Shown: positions 8,395-17,786 of the stretch, piece by piece
How the letters are laid out: each line of letters opens with the position of its first letter
Position numbering within the stretch: position 1 is the first letter of the stretch
Origin: Lysobacter niastensis
GTDB taxonomy: Bacteria; Pseudomonadota; Gammaproteobacteria; Xanthomonadales; Xanthomonadaceae
NCBI RefSeq assembly: GCF_015453285.1
Contig: NZ_JADLZT010000003.1
Coordinates: 186,001 to 250,000, forward strand
DNA: 64,000 nucleotides
Direction of reading: 5' to 3'
Notes under the pieces: generated by a model
Databases searched by the model: none
Seen by the model: the letters and a program-made list of their open reading frames with translations, nothing else
Told to the model about the DNA's origin: nothing
Made by a program: the position numbers and the translations under genes

Positions 8395-10188
8395 TTACTT
8401 GCTGTCGACCTGCAGGACCGCCAGGAAGGCTTCCTGCGGAATCTCCACGCGTCCGACCTGCTTCATCCGCTTCTTGCCCTCTTTCTGTTTCTCGAGGAGC
8501 TTCTTCTTGCGGCTGATGTCGCCGCCGTAGCACTTGGCCAGGACGTTCTTGCGCATCGCCTTGACCGTGCTGCGGGCAATGATCTGCGAGCCGATCGCGG
8601 CCTGGATGGCGACGTCGAACATCTGCCGCGGAATCAGTTCCTTCATCTTCTCGCACAGGTCGCGACCGCGACGGTCGGCGTGGCTGCGGTGGGTGATGAT
8701 GCTGAGCGCGTCGACCTTGTCGCCGTTGATCAGCGTGTCCACTCGCACGAACGGACCGGCCTGGAAACGCAGGAAGTGGTAGTCCAGCGACGCGTAGCCG
8801 CGGCTGACCGACTTGAGCTTGTCGAAGAAGTCCAGCACCACTTCGGCCATCGGCAGCTCATAGCTGATCTGCACCTGGCCGCCCATGTAGTTGATGCCGA
8901 TCTGCACGCCGCGCTTTTCCTCGCACAGCGTGATCACGTTGCCGACGTAGTCCGGCGGCGTGAGGATGTTGGCGCGGATGATCGGCTCGCGGACCTCTTC
9001 GACCATGTTCACCGGCGGCAGCTTGGCCGGGTTGTCCATCGGCACGATGCTGCCGTCGGTCTTGAGGACCTCATAGATCACCGTTGGCGCGGTGCTGATC
9101 AGGTTGAGGTTGTACTCGCGCTCAAGGCGCTCCTGCACGATCTCCATGTGCAGCATGCCGAGGAAGCCGCAGCGGAAACCGAAGCCCATCGCTTCGGAAC
9201 TCTCGGGCTCGAAGCGCAGCGCGGCGTCGTTGAGGCGCAGCTTTTCCAGCGCTTCGCGCAGGTCCGGGTAGTCCTCGGCGTCGACCGGGAACAGGCCTGC
9301 GAACACGCGCGGCTGCATTTCCTGGAAGCCCGGCAACGGCTTGGCCGCCGGATCGCTGGCCAGGGTCAAGGTGTCGCCGACGGGCGCGCCGTGCACGTCC
9401 TTGATCGATGCATGGATCCAGCCCACCTCGCCCGCAGCGAGCCTGGGCAGGTCCTTGCGCTTGGGCGTGAACACGCCGACCTTGTCGACCTGGTGGGTGC
9501 GTCCGGTCGACATCACCAGCAGCTTGTCGCCGGGCTTGATCTCGCCCTGCATCACGCGCACCAGCGAGACCACACCGAGGTAGTTGTCGAACCACGAGTC
9601 GATGATCAGCGCCTGCAGCTTGTCGGTATCGCGCGGCTTCGGCGGCGGGATGCGATGCACGATCGCCTCGAGCACCTCCTCCACGTTGAGGCCGGTCTTG
9701 GCGCTGATTGCGACGGCATCTTCGGCATCGATGCCGATGACCGCTTCGATTTCGCCCTTGGCACGTGCGATGTCGGCGGTCGGCAGGTCGATCTTGTTCA
9801 GGATCGGTACCACCTCCAGCCCCTGCTCCACCGCGGTGTAGCAGTTGGCGACGGACTGCGCCTCGACGCCCTGCGCGGCGTCGACCACCAGCAGCGCGCC
9901 TTCGCAGGCGGCCAGCGAACGGCTGACCTCATAGCTGAAGTCGACGTGGCCGGGGGTGTCGATGAAGTTCAGGAAATAGGTCTTGCCGTCGCGCGCCTTG
10001 TACGGCAGCGACACGGACTGGGCCTTGATGGTGATGCCGCGCTCGCGCTCGATCGGGTTGGAGTCGAGAACCTGGGCTTCCATTTCGCGGGCTTCGAGAC
10101 CGCCACAGAGCTGGATGATGCGGTCAGCCAGGGTCGACTTGCCGTGGTCGACGTGGGCGATGATGGAAAAATTTCTGATCTGCTGCAT
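8395..10188 (-). CDS. lepA: Elongation factor 4 (LepA), ribosomal back-translocase GTPase
   Basis: 597-residue translation GTPase. G1 AHVDHGKST at residues 11-19, G2 RGITIK, G3 DTPGHVDF and G4 NKID identify the GTPase domain. Domain II, two alpha/beta domains shared with EF-G, and the LepA-specific C-terminal domain ending [19 protein letters not shown] follow. EF-G domain IV is lacking, as expected. LepA acts on stalled or mis-translocated ribosomes and influences 30S assembly. Length and motifs match the family fully. It lies upstream of lepB in the classical order, with mucD further upstream on the same strand. Confidence 0.97.
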   Translation of the reverse strand: MQQIRNFSIIAHVDHGKSTLADRIIQLCGGLEAREMEAQVLDSNPIERERGITIKAQSVSLPYKARDGKTYFLNFIDTPGHVDFSYEVSRSLAACEGALLVVDAAQGVEAQSVANCYTAVEQGLEVVPILNKIDLPTADIARAKGEIEAVIGIDAEDAVAISAKTGLNVEEVLEAIVHRIPPPKPRDTDKLQALIIDSWFDNYLGVVSLVRVMQGEIKPGDKLLVMSTGRTHQVDKVGVFTPKRKDLPRLAAGEVGWIHASIKDVHGAPVGDTLTLASDPAAKPLPGFQEMQPRVFAGLFPVDAEDYPDLREALEKLRLNDAALRFEPESSEAMGFGFRCGFLGMLHMEIVQERLEREYNLNLISTAPTVIYEVLKTDGSIVPMDNPAKLPPVNMVEEVREPIIRANILTPPDYVGNVITLCEEKRGVQIGINYMGGQVQISYELPMAEVVLDFFDKLKSVSRGYASLDYHFLRFQAGPFVRVDTLINGDKVDALSIITHRSHADRRGRDLCEKMKELIPRQMFDVAIQAAIGSQIIARSTVKAMRKNVLAKCYGGDISRKKKLLEKQKEGKKRMKQVGRVEIPQEAFLAVLQVDSK

Positions 10189-10303
10189 GCGGGGCGGCGC
10201 GAGTCCGCCGGTTCCATAAAATTCAACGCCGGATTATCGCATACGGCATGGACCGGGCCGACACGGCGCTCAGTTCCCTGGCGCCGTGGGGCCGGAGACC
10301 GGG

Positions 10304-11809
10304 TCAGCCGGTCTTGCTTTCCGCGGTGACGGCCACGTACTGGGTGTTGCCCTGGCGCCGCACCAGCAGCATCACGGTCTCGCCCGGCCTGACTCCCGCC
10401 AGTTCACGATCCAGCGCAGAGGCCGATCCGACCGGATTGCGGCCCACGGCCAGCACCACGTCCCCCGGCCGCAGCCCGACTTCGGCGGCAGCATCACCCG
10501 GATTGCGGATCATTACGCCCTCCTTGCCCGACAGGCCAAGGCGCTGGCGATCGTTCGCGGACAGGTCCTGGGCCACCAGGCCGAGGCTGTTGCCGGCCGA
10601 GGGCTTGGACGGCACGCCACCGGGCACGTCGGATTGATCGTCGTTACCGGCGACCAGGCCGGTGTCGAGCTCGTTGACCACCACCGTGCGCTCGATCGTC
10701 TTGCCATCGCGGAACACCGAGACCTTCGCCTTGGTGCCCGGCGCCATCGAGCCGATCATCGGCGGCAGGTCGCTGGATTCCAGGATTTCCCGGCCGTTGA
10801 CCGAGCGGATCACGTCGCCGCGCTCGATGCCGGCCTTGTCGGCCGGACTGCCCGGCAGCACCTGGGTGACCAGCGCGCCGTTGCTGTCCGGCACGCCGAA
10901 GCCGCGCGCGTTTTCGGACGTCAGCTGCTGGACGACCACGCCCAGCTGGCCACGGCTGACCTTGCCGGTCGCGCGCAGCTGCTCGGCCGCGCTCATCGCC
11001 ACGTCGATGGGGATGGCGAAGCTCACGCCCATGTAGCCGCCGGAATTGCTGAAGATCTGCGAATTGATGCCAACCACCTCGCCGCCGGTATTGAGCAGCG
11101 GGCCACCGGAGTTGCCCTGGTTGATCGCCACGTCGGTCTGGATGAAGGGCACATAGCGCTGATCGGCATACGGATTGGCGCGGCCGACGGCACTGACGAT
11201 GCCGGCCGTGACCGAATGGTCGAGACCAAACGGCGAGCCGATCGCGATCACCCACTGGCCCGGTTTGGCCGAGTCGGCCTTGGCCATGCGCAGGAACGGC
11301 AGGCCCTTGGCGTCGATCTTGAGCAGCGCGACGTCGGACTGTTCGTCGCTGCCGATCACCTTGGCGGTGAACTCGCGGCGGTCGGACAACATGACCTTCA
11401 CCGTCTCGGCGCCATCGACGACGTGGTGGTTGGTCATCACGTAGCCGTCGTCGGAAATCAGGAACCCGCTACCGGCGGACGTGCCGCCGCCGCGAGGCCC
11501 ACGCGGTCCGCGCGGACCCGGCATCGGCAGGTCGTCGCCGAAGAAGCGGCGGAAAATTTCAGGAACCTCTTCCTCGCCCGGCATCGTGCCCGCGCTGCGG
11601 CGCGGCGCGATTTCCGCACGGATGTTGACGACCGCCGGCCCCACTCGTTGAACCAGGCCGGTGAAGTCCGGCAACCCACTGACCAGCGGCGCGGCCGGCG
11701 TGGCTGCGGGCGGCGGAGCGATCGGCGTGGACGGTGGCTGCGCGGTACACGCCGCCGGCAGTGCCACGGCAATGGCACCGACCAGGGCAAGAGAGCGGAG
11801 ACGGGTCAT
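10304..11809 (-). CDS. mucD: Periplasmic serine endoprotease, DegP/MucD type
   Basis: 501-residue HtrA-family protease and chaperone of the periplasm that clears misfolded envelope proteins. It has an N-terminal signal sequence with a cysteine at 21 (PAAC, a poor lipobox). The trypsin-like domain carries the catalytic triad H129 (TNHHVV), D159 (SDVALL) and S234 (GNSGGP). Two PDZ domains follow (about 290-380 and 405-495). A Gly/Pro/Arg-rich loop (about residues 93-110) precedes the catalytic core. I chose the ATG at 11809 because the signal peptide starts there; upstream in-frame codons give a poor leader. It is the third gene after rpoE and rseA, an order known in Xanthomonas and Pseudomonas, which places it under sigma-E control. 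Confidence 0.93.
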   Translation of the reverse strand: MTRLRSLALVGAIAVALPAACTAQPPSTPIAPPPAATPAAPLVSGLPDFTGLVQRVGPAVVNIRAEIAPRRSAGTMPGEEEVPEIFRRFFGDDLPMPGPRGPRGPRGGGTSAGSGFLISDDGYVMTNHHVVDGAETVKVMLSDRREFTAKVIGSDEQSDVALLKIDAKGLPFLRMAKADSAKPGQWVIAIGSPFGLDHSVTAGIVSAVGRANPYADQRYVPFIQTDVAINQGNSGGPLLNTGGEVVGINSQIFSNSGGYMGVSFAIPIDVAMSAAEQLRATGKVSRGQLGVVVQQLTSENARGFGVPDSNGALVTQVLPGSPADKAGIERGDVIRSVNGREILESSDLPPMIGSMAPGTKAKVSVFRDGKTIERTVVVNELDTGLVAGNDDQSDVPGGVPSKPSAGNSLGLVAQDLSANDRQRLGLSGKEGVMIRNPGDAAAEVGLRPGDVVLAVGRNPVGSASALDRELAGVRPGETVMLLVRRQGNTQYVAVTAESKTG

Positions 11810-11878
11810 CGAATCGGCCTCGATCAGGTGAGAGGTTGTTGCGGAGCGCGTTGCAGGCGGCAACGCGTTTGGATTGCG

Positions 11879-12793
11879 TCAGTGCTGCGGCGGATTGCGC
11901 TCACCGCCTTCCGCTGCGGTCTCATGGGGCATGCTCGGTTCGAACGGATAAAACGACGGTGAAGTCCCGCCAAAGCTGGCGTTGAGCGCACCTGCATTCG
12001 AGTACTGCGGCAGGACTGCGCGCGGCCATGGGCGCGGCGCCGCTTCGCTGTGTTGCGGCCGGAAGGGATTGGCGTTCTGGCTTGCGGCAGCTGCGGGCGC
12101 GGCCGACGCGGTCAGCGCTTCGATCGCGCCGGGCGCTGCGGCCATGGCCGGCGCGGGCGCAGCCGATGCCACCGCTTCCATCGCCGAAGCCTCTCGGCGT
12201 GCACTGGCACGCATCGCCGCGCGCTGGTTCTGGCTGCGTGCGCTGCGACGCTCGATGGCCCGACGCGGAACCTCTGCGGCTGCGACGGCGGCCGTACCAA
12301 GATCGACCACCGGAGCGGTGGGTGCCGACGGCATGCGCGGCACCGTGCGACTGCCCACGGCCGGCGCACGTACCGGCGCGGCGGCATCCGCGACCTGGGT
12401 GGGTGCCGTCTCCGGAGCCGCTGGCGAGGAGCCGTTGCTCAACGGACGCGCCACGAACAGCGCGACAACAGCGACCGAAGCCGCCAGCGCACCGCCGATC
12501 CAGCCTCGCCTTCCACCAAAGACGGAAGAGCGCGGCGGGGCCGGCTGCGCCTGGGCGGGGGCCTGCTCCAGCGCGATGGCGGCGGCCACTCGCTCGGCAA
12601 AGCCGCCTGCCGCGACCGCGGACGCCTGGCCGCGCAGCACGTCGCCGCACAATTGCCAGCGGCCAAAAGCGGCGCGTGATGGCTCATCGTGCCCCAATCG
12701 CTTCAATGCGAAGCGCGCGGCATCGCCGCTCAATTCGCCGTCGAACAGCGCGCTGAGGGCATCGCGATCGTTCTCGTAGTTATTGGCCGCCAT
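11879..12793 (-). CDS. rseA: Sigma-E factor negative regulatory protein (anti-sigma RseA)
   Basis: 304 residues. The N-terminal domain (about 1-75; ENDRDALSALFDGELSGD) matches the RseA sigma-binding fold. A single membrane segment (about 98-115) separates it from a long periplasmic region rich in Ala, Pro, Ser and Arg. That region is longer and lower in complexity than in E. coli RseA (216 residues). DegS/RseP-type cleavage of this part would free sigma-E. The start at 12793 overlaps the rpoE stop (ATGA), suggesting coupled synthesis of sigma and anti-sigma. No rseB or rseC follows; the next gene is mucD. Confidence 0.88.
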   Translation of the reverse strand: MAANNYENDRDALSALFDGELSGDAARFALKRLGHDEPSRAAFGRWQLCGDVLRGQASAVAAGGFAERVAAAIALEQAPAQAQPAPPRSSVFGGRRGWIGGALAASVAVVALFVARPLSNGSSPAAPETAPTQVADAAAPVRAPAVGSRTVPRMPSAPTAPVVDLGTAAVAAAEVPRRAIERRSARSQNQRAAMRASARREASAMEAVASAAPAPAMAAAPGAIEALTASAAPAAAASQNANPFRPQHSEAAPRPWPRAVLPQYSNAGALNASFGGTSPSFYPFEPSMPHETAAEGGERNPPQH

Positions 12794-13410
12794 CAGTGCG
12801 CGCGCTCCCGTTCGTCGTGATCCAGCAGGGGCCGGAGTTCGGCATCGATCGCTTCGCGCGCCCGGAAAATGCGCGAACGCACGGTGCCGATCGGACAACC
12901 CATCTTCTGCGCGATCTCGTCGTAACTCAGGCCGTCCACCTCGCGCATGGTGATCGCGGCCCGCAATTCTTCCGGCAGTGAATCGACCACGCGCATCACC
13001 GTGCGTTCGATTTCCTGCCGCAGCAGCTCATGTTCGGGGGTGTCGGTGTCGCGCAGTCGCGTGCCGGTGTCGAACTGCTCGGCGTCGCCAGCATCGACAT
13101 CGTCGGTGGGCGGTCTGCGGTTCTGCGCAACGAGGTAATTTTTGGCGGTATTCACTGCGATACGGTGCAACCACGTATAGAACTGGGCGTCGCCTCGGAA
13201 GTTCGGCAGCGCCCGGTAGGCGCGGATGAAGGTTTCCTGGGCCACGTCCTGGCATTCGCTCCAGTCGGGTATGTAGCGCCCGATCAGCGCGGTGATCCGA
13301 TGCTGGTACTTGCGCACCAGGACATCGAAAGCCGTACTGTCGCCACGCTGGACACGCCTGACCAGCTCCTGGTCCAACTCCACATCTTTGGGCAACGTTG
13401 TTTCGGCCAT
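12793..13410 (-). CDS. rpoE: RNA polymerase sigma-E factor (ECF, RpoE)
   Basis: 205-residue ECF sigma factor for envelope stress. Region 2 includes the core-binding and -10 recognition segment SECQDVAQETFIRAYRALPNF, and region 4 has the helix-turn-helix YDEIAQKMGCPIGTVRSRIF. The two are joined by a variable acidic linker. Length and motifs are close to E. coli RpoE (191), with slight extensions at both ends. It is directly followed by rseA with a 4-base overlap and then mucD. A sigma-E-like promoter lies 42-68 bases upstream of its start, consistent with autoregulation. Confidence 0.95.
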   Translation of the reverse strand: MAETTLPKDVELDQELVRRVQRGDSTAFDVLVRKYQHRITALIGRYIPDWSECQDVAQETFIRAYRALPNFRGDAQFYTWLHRIAVNTAKNYLVAQNRRPPTDDVDAGDAEQFDTGTRLRDTDTPEHELLRQEIERTVMRVVDSLPEELRAAITMREVDGLSYDEIAQKMGCPIGTVRSRIFRAREAIDAELRPLLDHDERERAH

Positions 13411-13451
13411 GCCGTGCCGGCACTCCTGTCAGCTCGGCCTTGGCCGAACAA

Positions 13452-13478
13452 TGGGACAACCCTGTCGGGGGAAAGTTC
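13452..13478 (-). promoter_or_regulatory. Candidate sigma-E promoter of rpoE
   Basis: On the minus strand, GAACTT (13473-13478) matches the sigma-E -35 element. After a 16-base spacer comes TCCCA (13452-13456) in the -10 position, a partial match to TCTGA/TCAAA. It lies 42 bases upstream of the rpoE start. Confidence 0.55.
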
Positions 13479-13654
13479 AATCACTACGATTAATGGGGGC
13501 GCACCGGGATCGGCGCAACGGCCAGGCGTCATGCGACGGGCTTCGCGGGTTCCCGGGCGCCGATTCGCGGGGCGATTTGACGGGCGATTTGACGGCACCG
13601 GAACGACATCGGGATGATAGCGGCCGATTCCATACCCGAACGGATGGTCCCGCA

Positions 13655-15742
13655 ATGATCGCAGGCCTCGACGGTCTCCGCTTCCAGCACTGGCAGACCG
13701 AGCTGCGCCCCGATGGCATCCTCGTGCTGTCCTTCGACAAGGCTGGTTCGCCGGTCAACACTTTCTCCCAGGACGTCCTGATCGAGCTGGATGCCCTGCT
13801 CGAGCGTCTGGCGCTGGACCCGCCCAAGGGCGTGGTGCTGCGCTCGGCCAAGACGACCGGCTTCATCGCCGGCGCCGACATCAAGGAGTTCCAGAGCTTC
13901 GACGCCAAGGGCACGGTCGGCGATGCCATCCGCCGCGGCCAGCAGACGTTCCAGCGCCTGGCCGAGTTGCCCTGCCCGACCGTCGCCGCGATCCACGGAT
14001 TCTGCATGGGCGGCGGCACCGAGATCTCGCTGGCCTGCCGTTATCGCGTCGCCAGCAACGATCCGTCCACGCGCATCGGCCTGCCCGAAGTCAAGCTCGG
14101 CATCTACCCCGGCTGGGGCGGCAGCGCACGCCTGCCGCAACTGGTCGGCGCGCCGGCCGCGTTCGACATGATGCTGACCGGCCGCACGCTGTCGGCGTCG
14201 GCAGCGCGCGGCATCGGCCTGGTCGACAAGGTGGTCGATGCGTCGTCGCTGATCGACGTCGCTGCCGCCTACGCAGCCAAGGGCTCGCTGCGTCCGTTCA
14301 AGCAGCGCTTCATGGGCTGGGCCACCAACGTGTGGCCGACGCGTCAGTTGCTCGCACCGATGCTGACCAAGCAGGTCGCACGCAAGGCACGCAAGGAGCA
14401 CTACCCGGCGCCCTACGCGCTGATCAACACCTGGGCGCGCACCGGTGGAGGCATCCAGAACCGCCTGTCGGCTGAGCGCAAATCGGTGGTCAAGCTCGCT
14501 TCCACGCCCACCGCGCGCAACCTGATCCGCGTGTTCTTCCTGCAGGAGCGTCTCAAGGGCCTGGGCGGCAAGGATCACGGCATCGCGAACGTGCACGTCG
14601 TCGGCGCCGGCGTGATGGGCGGCGACATCGCCGCATGGTCGGCCTACAAGGGTTTCAACGTCACGCTGCAGGATCGCGAGCAACGTTTCATCGACGGCGC
14701 AATGACGCGTGCGCAGGAGTTGTTCGGCAAGAAGGTCAAGGACGAAGCCAAGCGCAGCACGGTATCGGCGCGACTGAAGAGCGACCTCGCCGGCGACGGA
14801 GTGGCGCAAGCCGACCTGGTGATCGAGGCGATCATCGAGAAGCCCGAAGCCAAGCGCGAGCTGTATGCGTCGGTCGAGCCGCGCATGAAGCCGGACGCGC
14901 TGCTGACCACCAATACCTCGTCGATTCCGCTGACCGAGTTGAGCGGGCACATCGCGCGACCGGCGCAGTTCGCCGGCCTGCACTACTTCAACCCGGTCGC
15001 GTTGATGCCGCTGGTGGAGATCATCCATCACGACACGATGGCGCCGCAGACGCAGCAGCGCCTGGCCGCGTTCTGCAAGGCGATCGACAAACTGCCAGTA
15101 CCGGTCGCGGGCACGCCGGGCTTCCTGGTCAACCGCGTGCTGTTCCCGTACATGCTCGAAGCGGCAACCGCTTTCGCCGAAGGCATTCCGGGCCCGGCGA
15201 TCGACAAGGCTGCCGTGAAGTTCGGCATGCCGATGGGACCGATCGAACTGATCGACACCGTCGGCCTCGACGTCGCCGCAGGCGTCGGCGCGGAGCTCGC
15301 ACCGTTCCTCGGCCTGCCGATCCCGGCCTCGCTGTCGTCGCCTCCGGAGGCCGGCAAGCGCGGCAAGAAGGACGGCCAGGGCCTTTACAAGTGGGAGAAC
15401 GGCAAGGCGGTGAAACCCGAACTGCCGAAGGACTACCAGACGCCGTCGGACCTGGAAGACCGCCTGATCCTGCCGCTGCTCAACGAAGCGGTCGCCTGCC
15501 TGCACGACGGCGTGGTCAGCGACTCCGAACTGCTCGATGCCGGCGTGATCTTCGGCACCGGCTTCGCTCCGTTCCGCGGCGGCCCGATCCAGCACATCCG
15601 CGAAGCCGGCGCCGACGCCCTGCTCGCGCGACTGAAGCTGCTGCACGCCCGCTACGGCGACCGCTTTGCGCCGCGTCCGGGTTGGGACAACCCGGCGCTA
15701 CGTCAGCAGGCCGCCGAACTCAGCACCCCATCGGCAGCCTGA
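13655..15742 (+). CDS. Bifunctional enoyl-CoA hydratase / 3-hydroxyacyl-CoA dehydrogenase (FadB/FadJ type)
   Basis: 695-residue multifunctional protein of fatty-acid beta-oxidation. The N-terminal crotonase domain (about 1-200) has the oxyanion-hole motifs FIAGADIKEF and GFCMGGGTE. E123 and E145 sit at the positions of the two catalytic glutamates of E. coli FadB. The dehydrogenase domain begins near residue 310 with the NAD-binding motif VVGAGVMGGDIAAW. NTSSIPLTELS and GLHYFNPVALMPLVEII follow, and then the C-terminal 3HCDH domain. I chose the ATG at 13655, which gives a normal start; the frame is open far upstream over the rpoE promoter region. No thiolase (fadA) neighbour is present, so the partner must be elsewhere. 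Whether it is the FadB or the FadJ form cannot be decided here. Confidence 0.88.
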   Translation: MIAGLDGLRFQHWQTELRPDGILVLSFDKAGSPVNTFSQDVLIELDALLERLALDPPKGVVLRSAKTTGFIAGADIKEFQSFDAKGTVGDAIRRGQQTFQRLAELPCPTVAAIHGFCMGGGTEISLACRYRVASNDPSTRIGLPEVKLGIYPGWGGSARLPQLVGAPAAFDMMLTGRTLSASAARGIGLVDKVVDASSLIDVAAAYAAKGSLRPFKQRFMGWATNVWPTRQLLAPMLTKQVARKARKEHYPAPYALINTWARTGGGIQNRLSAERKSVVKLASTPTARNLIRVFFLQERLKGLGGKDHGIANVHVVGAGVMGGDIAAWSAYKGFNVTLQDREQRFIDGAMTRAQELFGKKVKDEAKRSTVSARLKSDLAGDGVAQADLVIEAIIEKPEAKRELYASVEPRMKPDALLTTNTSSIPLTELSGHIARPAQFAGLHYFNPVALMPLVEIIHHDTMAPQTQQRLAAFCKAIDKLPVPVAGTPGFLVNRVLFPYMLEAATAFAEGIPGPAIDKAAVKFGMPMGPIELIDTVGLDVAAGVGAELAPFLGLPIPASLSSPPEAGKRGKKDGQGLYKWENGKAVKPELPKDYQTPSDLEDRLILPLLNEAVACLHDGVVSDSELLDAGVIFGTGFAPFRGGPIQHIREAGADALLARLKLLHARYGDRFAPRPGWDNPALRQQAAELSTPSAA

Positions 15743-16379
15743 AGTCCAGGATGCTCAGCGTGCGCCAACCTTCCGGCGCACGTATCTCGATGCGCACGCG
15801 CACCGTGCTGATGGCAACGTAGGATTGCCCGCCGCCAGCATGCTGCGCCTCGCGGGCGATCTGCAGCCAATGCGCGTCGGCTTCCGCTCCCAGGTCGTAG
15901 CCCACGAGCACGCGACGGGTCTGTTCGACGATTTCCTCCGCCCGGACGGGTGGAAAGCAGGTTTCCTCCTGTTCCGCCGGCACCGGCAGCACGAAGTTCA
16001 ATCCGTCTTCGCTGCTCGCCTCGTGCCAGGACGACAGGCAATGCTTCCAGTCGTGGAAATCCAGGTGAGGCCCGGAATCGCCCAGCGCCAGGCTGGTCTC
16101 GTACTGCACACGCACGCGGTAGCGCGAAGTCCGGTCCGTAGTGAGCAGACTCAGCGTCGCGCCATTAGGCGAGTCGCCCAGTTCAAGCGAAGCTTCGATC
16201 TGTGCCGGCAGCGGGTCGGGATGGCGCCAGATCGGCGTGGCAGCCCCCTCGCTGGATGGCTGCCGCAGTTCTGCGCCCATGGGGCGCTCAATCGGAGCGG
16301 TCTGCATTGACGCAACAGCCGATGACGCCAGCATCGATGTAAGCGCGAGTGCCAGGATGCTCCGCATGACATTGTCCAT
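15720..16379 (-). CDS. Secreted or periplasmic protein of unknown function
   Basis: About 219 residues, not recognised. The start MDNVMRSILALALTSMLASSAVAS is a typical signal peptide with cleavage expected after AVAS; the second Met (16367) is an alternative start. The mature part has no obvious domain motif. It contains three cysteines (HCLSSW, ETCFPP and the last residue, MGC) and a mixed alpha/beta composition. It overlaps the 3' end of the convergent beta-oxidation gene by 23 bases and lies 58 bases downstream of pilZ on the same strand. It may therefore be the tail of the pabB-pilZ operon. An open frame upstream of 16379 runs into pilZ and is not needed. Confidence 0.6.
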   Translation of the reverse strand: MDNVMRSILALALTSMLASSAVASMQTAPIERPMGAELRQPSSEGAATPIWRHPDPLPAQIEASLELGDSPNGATLSLLTTDRTSRYRVRVQYETSLALGDSGPHLDFHDWKHCLSSWHEASSEDGLNFVLPVPAEQEETCFPPVRAEEIVEQTRRVLVGYDLGAEADAHWLQIAREAQHAGGGQSYVAISTVRVRIEIRAPEGWRTLSILDFRLPMGC

Positions 16380-16437
16380 GACGTCCTGTGCCTTGCCGTG
16401 GGCCAATACGGCTATCGGCGCACCCGCGCCGTTAGGA

Positions 16438-16812
16438 CTACATCGTGTGCGTCGCGCGCTCCGCGCTGAGCGTGCCGGCAAGCAGCGCTTCGATCTTGTG
16501 CCTGACCGCTTCGCCCTCGCTGCTGTCGGCGAACTGCACGCCGATGCCGGCCGGACGGTTGCCCTGCGCACCCACCGGCGTCACCCAGATGACCTTGCCG
16601 GCCACCGGCAGACGCTCGGTCGACTCGGGCAGCGTGAGCAGCAGGAACACTTCGTCGCCGATGAAGTAACGCTTGGGCGTGGCGACGAAGATGCCGCCGT
16701 GCCTCACGAACGGCATGTAGGCGCTGTACAGCGCCGCCTTGTCCTTGATCGCGAGCGACAGGATGCCCTGCCGTGCACCGCCGCCACCGCCCGCCGAGGC
16801 CATTCCGTTCAT
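16438..16812 (-). CDS. pilZ: PilZ-domain protein (type IV pilus PilZ)
   Basis: 124-residue single-domain PilZ protein. In Xanthomonas and Pseudomonas the holB-linked PilZ is required for type IV pilus assembly, where it works with PilB and FimX. The classical c-di-GMP-binding RxxxR motif is not evident near the start, as in the founding PilZ, so it may not bind the nucleotide itself. The beta-barrel core is seen in GGIFVATPKRYFIGDEVFLLLTLP, VIWVTPVG and GIGVQFAD. The start overlaps the holB stop by the ATGA pattern, the same arrangement as in related genomes. Confidence 0.9.
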   Translation of the reverse strand: MNGMASAGGGGGARQGILSLAIKDKAALYSAYMPFVRHGGIFVATPKRYFIGDEVFLLLTLPESTERLPVAGKVIWVTPVGAQGNRPAGIGVQFADSSEGEAVRHKIEALLAGTLSAERATHTM

Positions 16813-17786
16813 TTCCTGGTTCCCCCCTGGGCCCGCCCCGCCTCACCGGCGCGCCAGGCCAACAACAATTCGATGACCGCCAGATCGGAGCGGACCGTCG
16901 TCCGCAGCAGATCGCGCGTCCGGTTCGCCTGATCGAACCATGCGGCCAGACTGCGCGCTCGCACCGGGTCGGTCAAGCTGGCCGCGTCGGCCAAGGCCAG
17001 GTCCGCGGCATGGCGCAGGCGCAGCGCGGCATCCTCGTCCCCGCACCAGCGCTGCGCGACCTCGCTGGCCGAGGCCTCGCCGCGCCCCAGTTTGGCCAGG
17101 TCCGCCGCCACCTCGCGGCGCAGCTTGAGGCCTTCACCCTTCAGCCATTCATGCGCCAGTCCCGGATGTCCGCGGGCGGCATCCAGTGCCTCGCGCGCGG
17201 CAGCATCGGCATGGCCCTGCGCATTCAGCCAGGCCGAGGCCTCGGCCTGCGGCGGCAGCCGGAACTCCAGCCGCTGGCAGCGGCTGCGGATCGTCGCCGG
17301 CAGCCGCGCCGGATGAGCGCTCACCAGCCACAGGTAACGGCCCGGGACCGGCTCCTCGAGCGTCTTGAGCAACGCATTGCAGGCGGCCGTGTTGATGGCG
17401 TCGGCGGGATCGATGATCACGACCTGCGCGCCACCGTATTGCGGTGTCAGCGCCATCTGTTCGGACAGGCGGCGGATCTGCTCGATCACTATTTCCGTAC
17501 GCAGTCGCGTGCCTTCCTTGTTCATAACGAAGGACACGACCTGATAGTCCGGATGGGTACCGGCCGCGATCAGGTGACAGCTGCGGCACGTGCCGCAGGG
17601 TTCGCCATCGGCGCCGCGCTGCTGGCACAGCACGCGCTGCGCGAGGCGCTCGGCGACTGCTCGCTTGCCCAGCTGCGCCGGGCCGCAGAACAGCAGGCCG
17701 TGACCCAGCCGCCCGGCATCGAGCGAGGACGCCGCCTGGTCGTAGATGCGCCTTTGCCAGGGCGCGAAGGACACCGGCGCGCTCAC
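16809..17786 (-). CDS. holB: DNA polymerase III subunit delta'
   Basis: 325-residue clamp-loader subunit. AAA+ fold with a degenerate P-loop GPAQLGKR near residue 35, zinc-binding cysteines in QRGADGEPCGTCRSCH, and the SRC sensor motif in ATIRSRCQRLEF, all typical of delta'. The GTG at 17786 is the natural start because it overlaps the tmk stop (GTGA); upstream frame is inside tmk. The 3' end overlaps pilZ by 4 bases. It links replication to the pabC-mltG-tmk genes in one conserved operon. Confidence 0.93.
   Translation of the reverse strand: MSAPVSFAPWQRRIYDQAASSLDAGRLGHGLLFCGPAQLGKRAVAERLAQRVLCQQRGADGEPCGTCRSCHLIAAGTHPDYQVVSFVMNKEGTRLRTEIVIEQIRRLSEQMALTPQYGGAQVVIIDPADAINTAACNALLKTLEEPVPGRYLWLVSAHPARLPATIRSRCQRLEFRLPPQAEASAWLNAQGHADAAAREALDAARGHPGLAHEWLKGEGLKLRREVAADLAKLGRGEASASEVAQRWCGDEDAALRLRHAADLALADAASLTDPVRARSLAAWFDQANRTRDLLRTTVRSDLAVIELLLAWRAGEAGRAQGGTRK

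Noticed and set aside
8344-10329. Open frame of about 660 codons opposite lepA
   Set aside because: lepA on the other strand is complete and highly conserved; the plus-strand product is compositionally odd (His, Asp, Gln rich).
13529-15646. Open frame of about 700 codons opposite the beta-oxidation gene
   Set aside because: Antisense shadow; the plus-strand protein carries all catalytic motifs.
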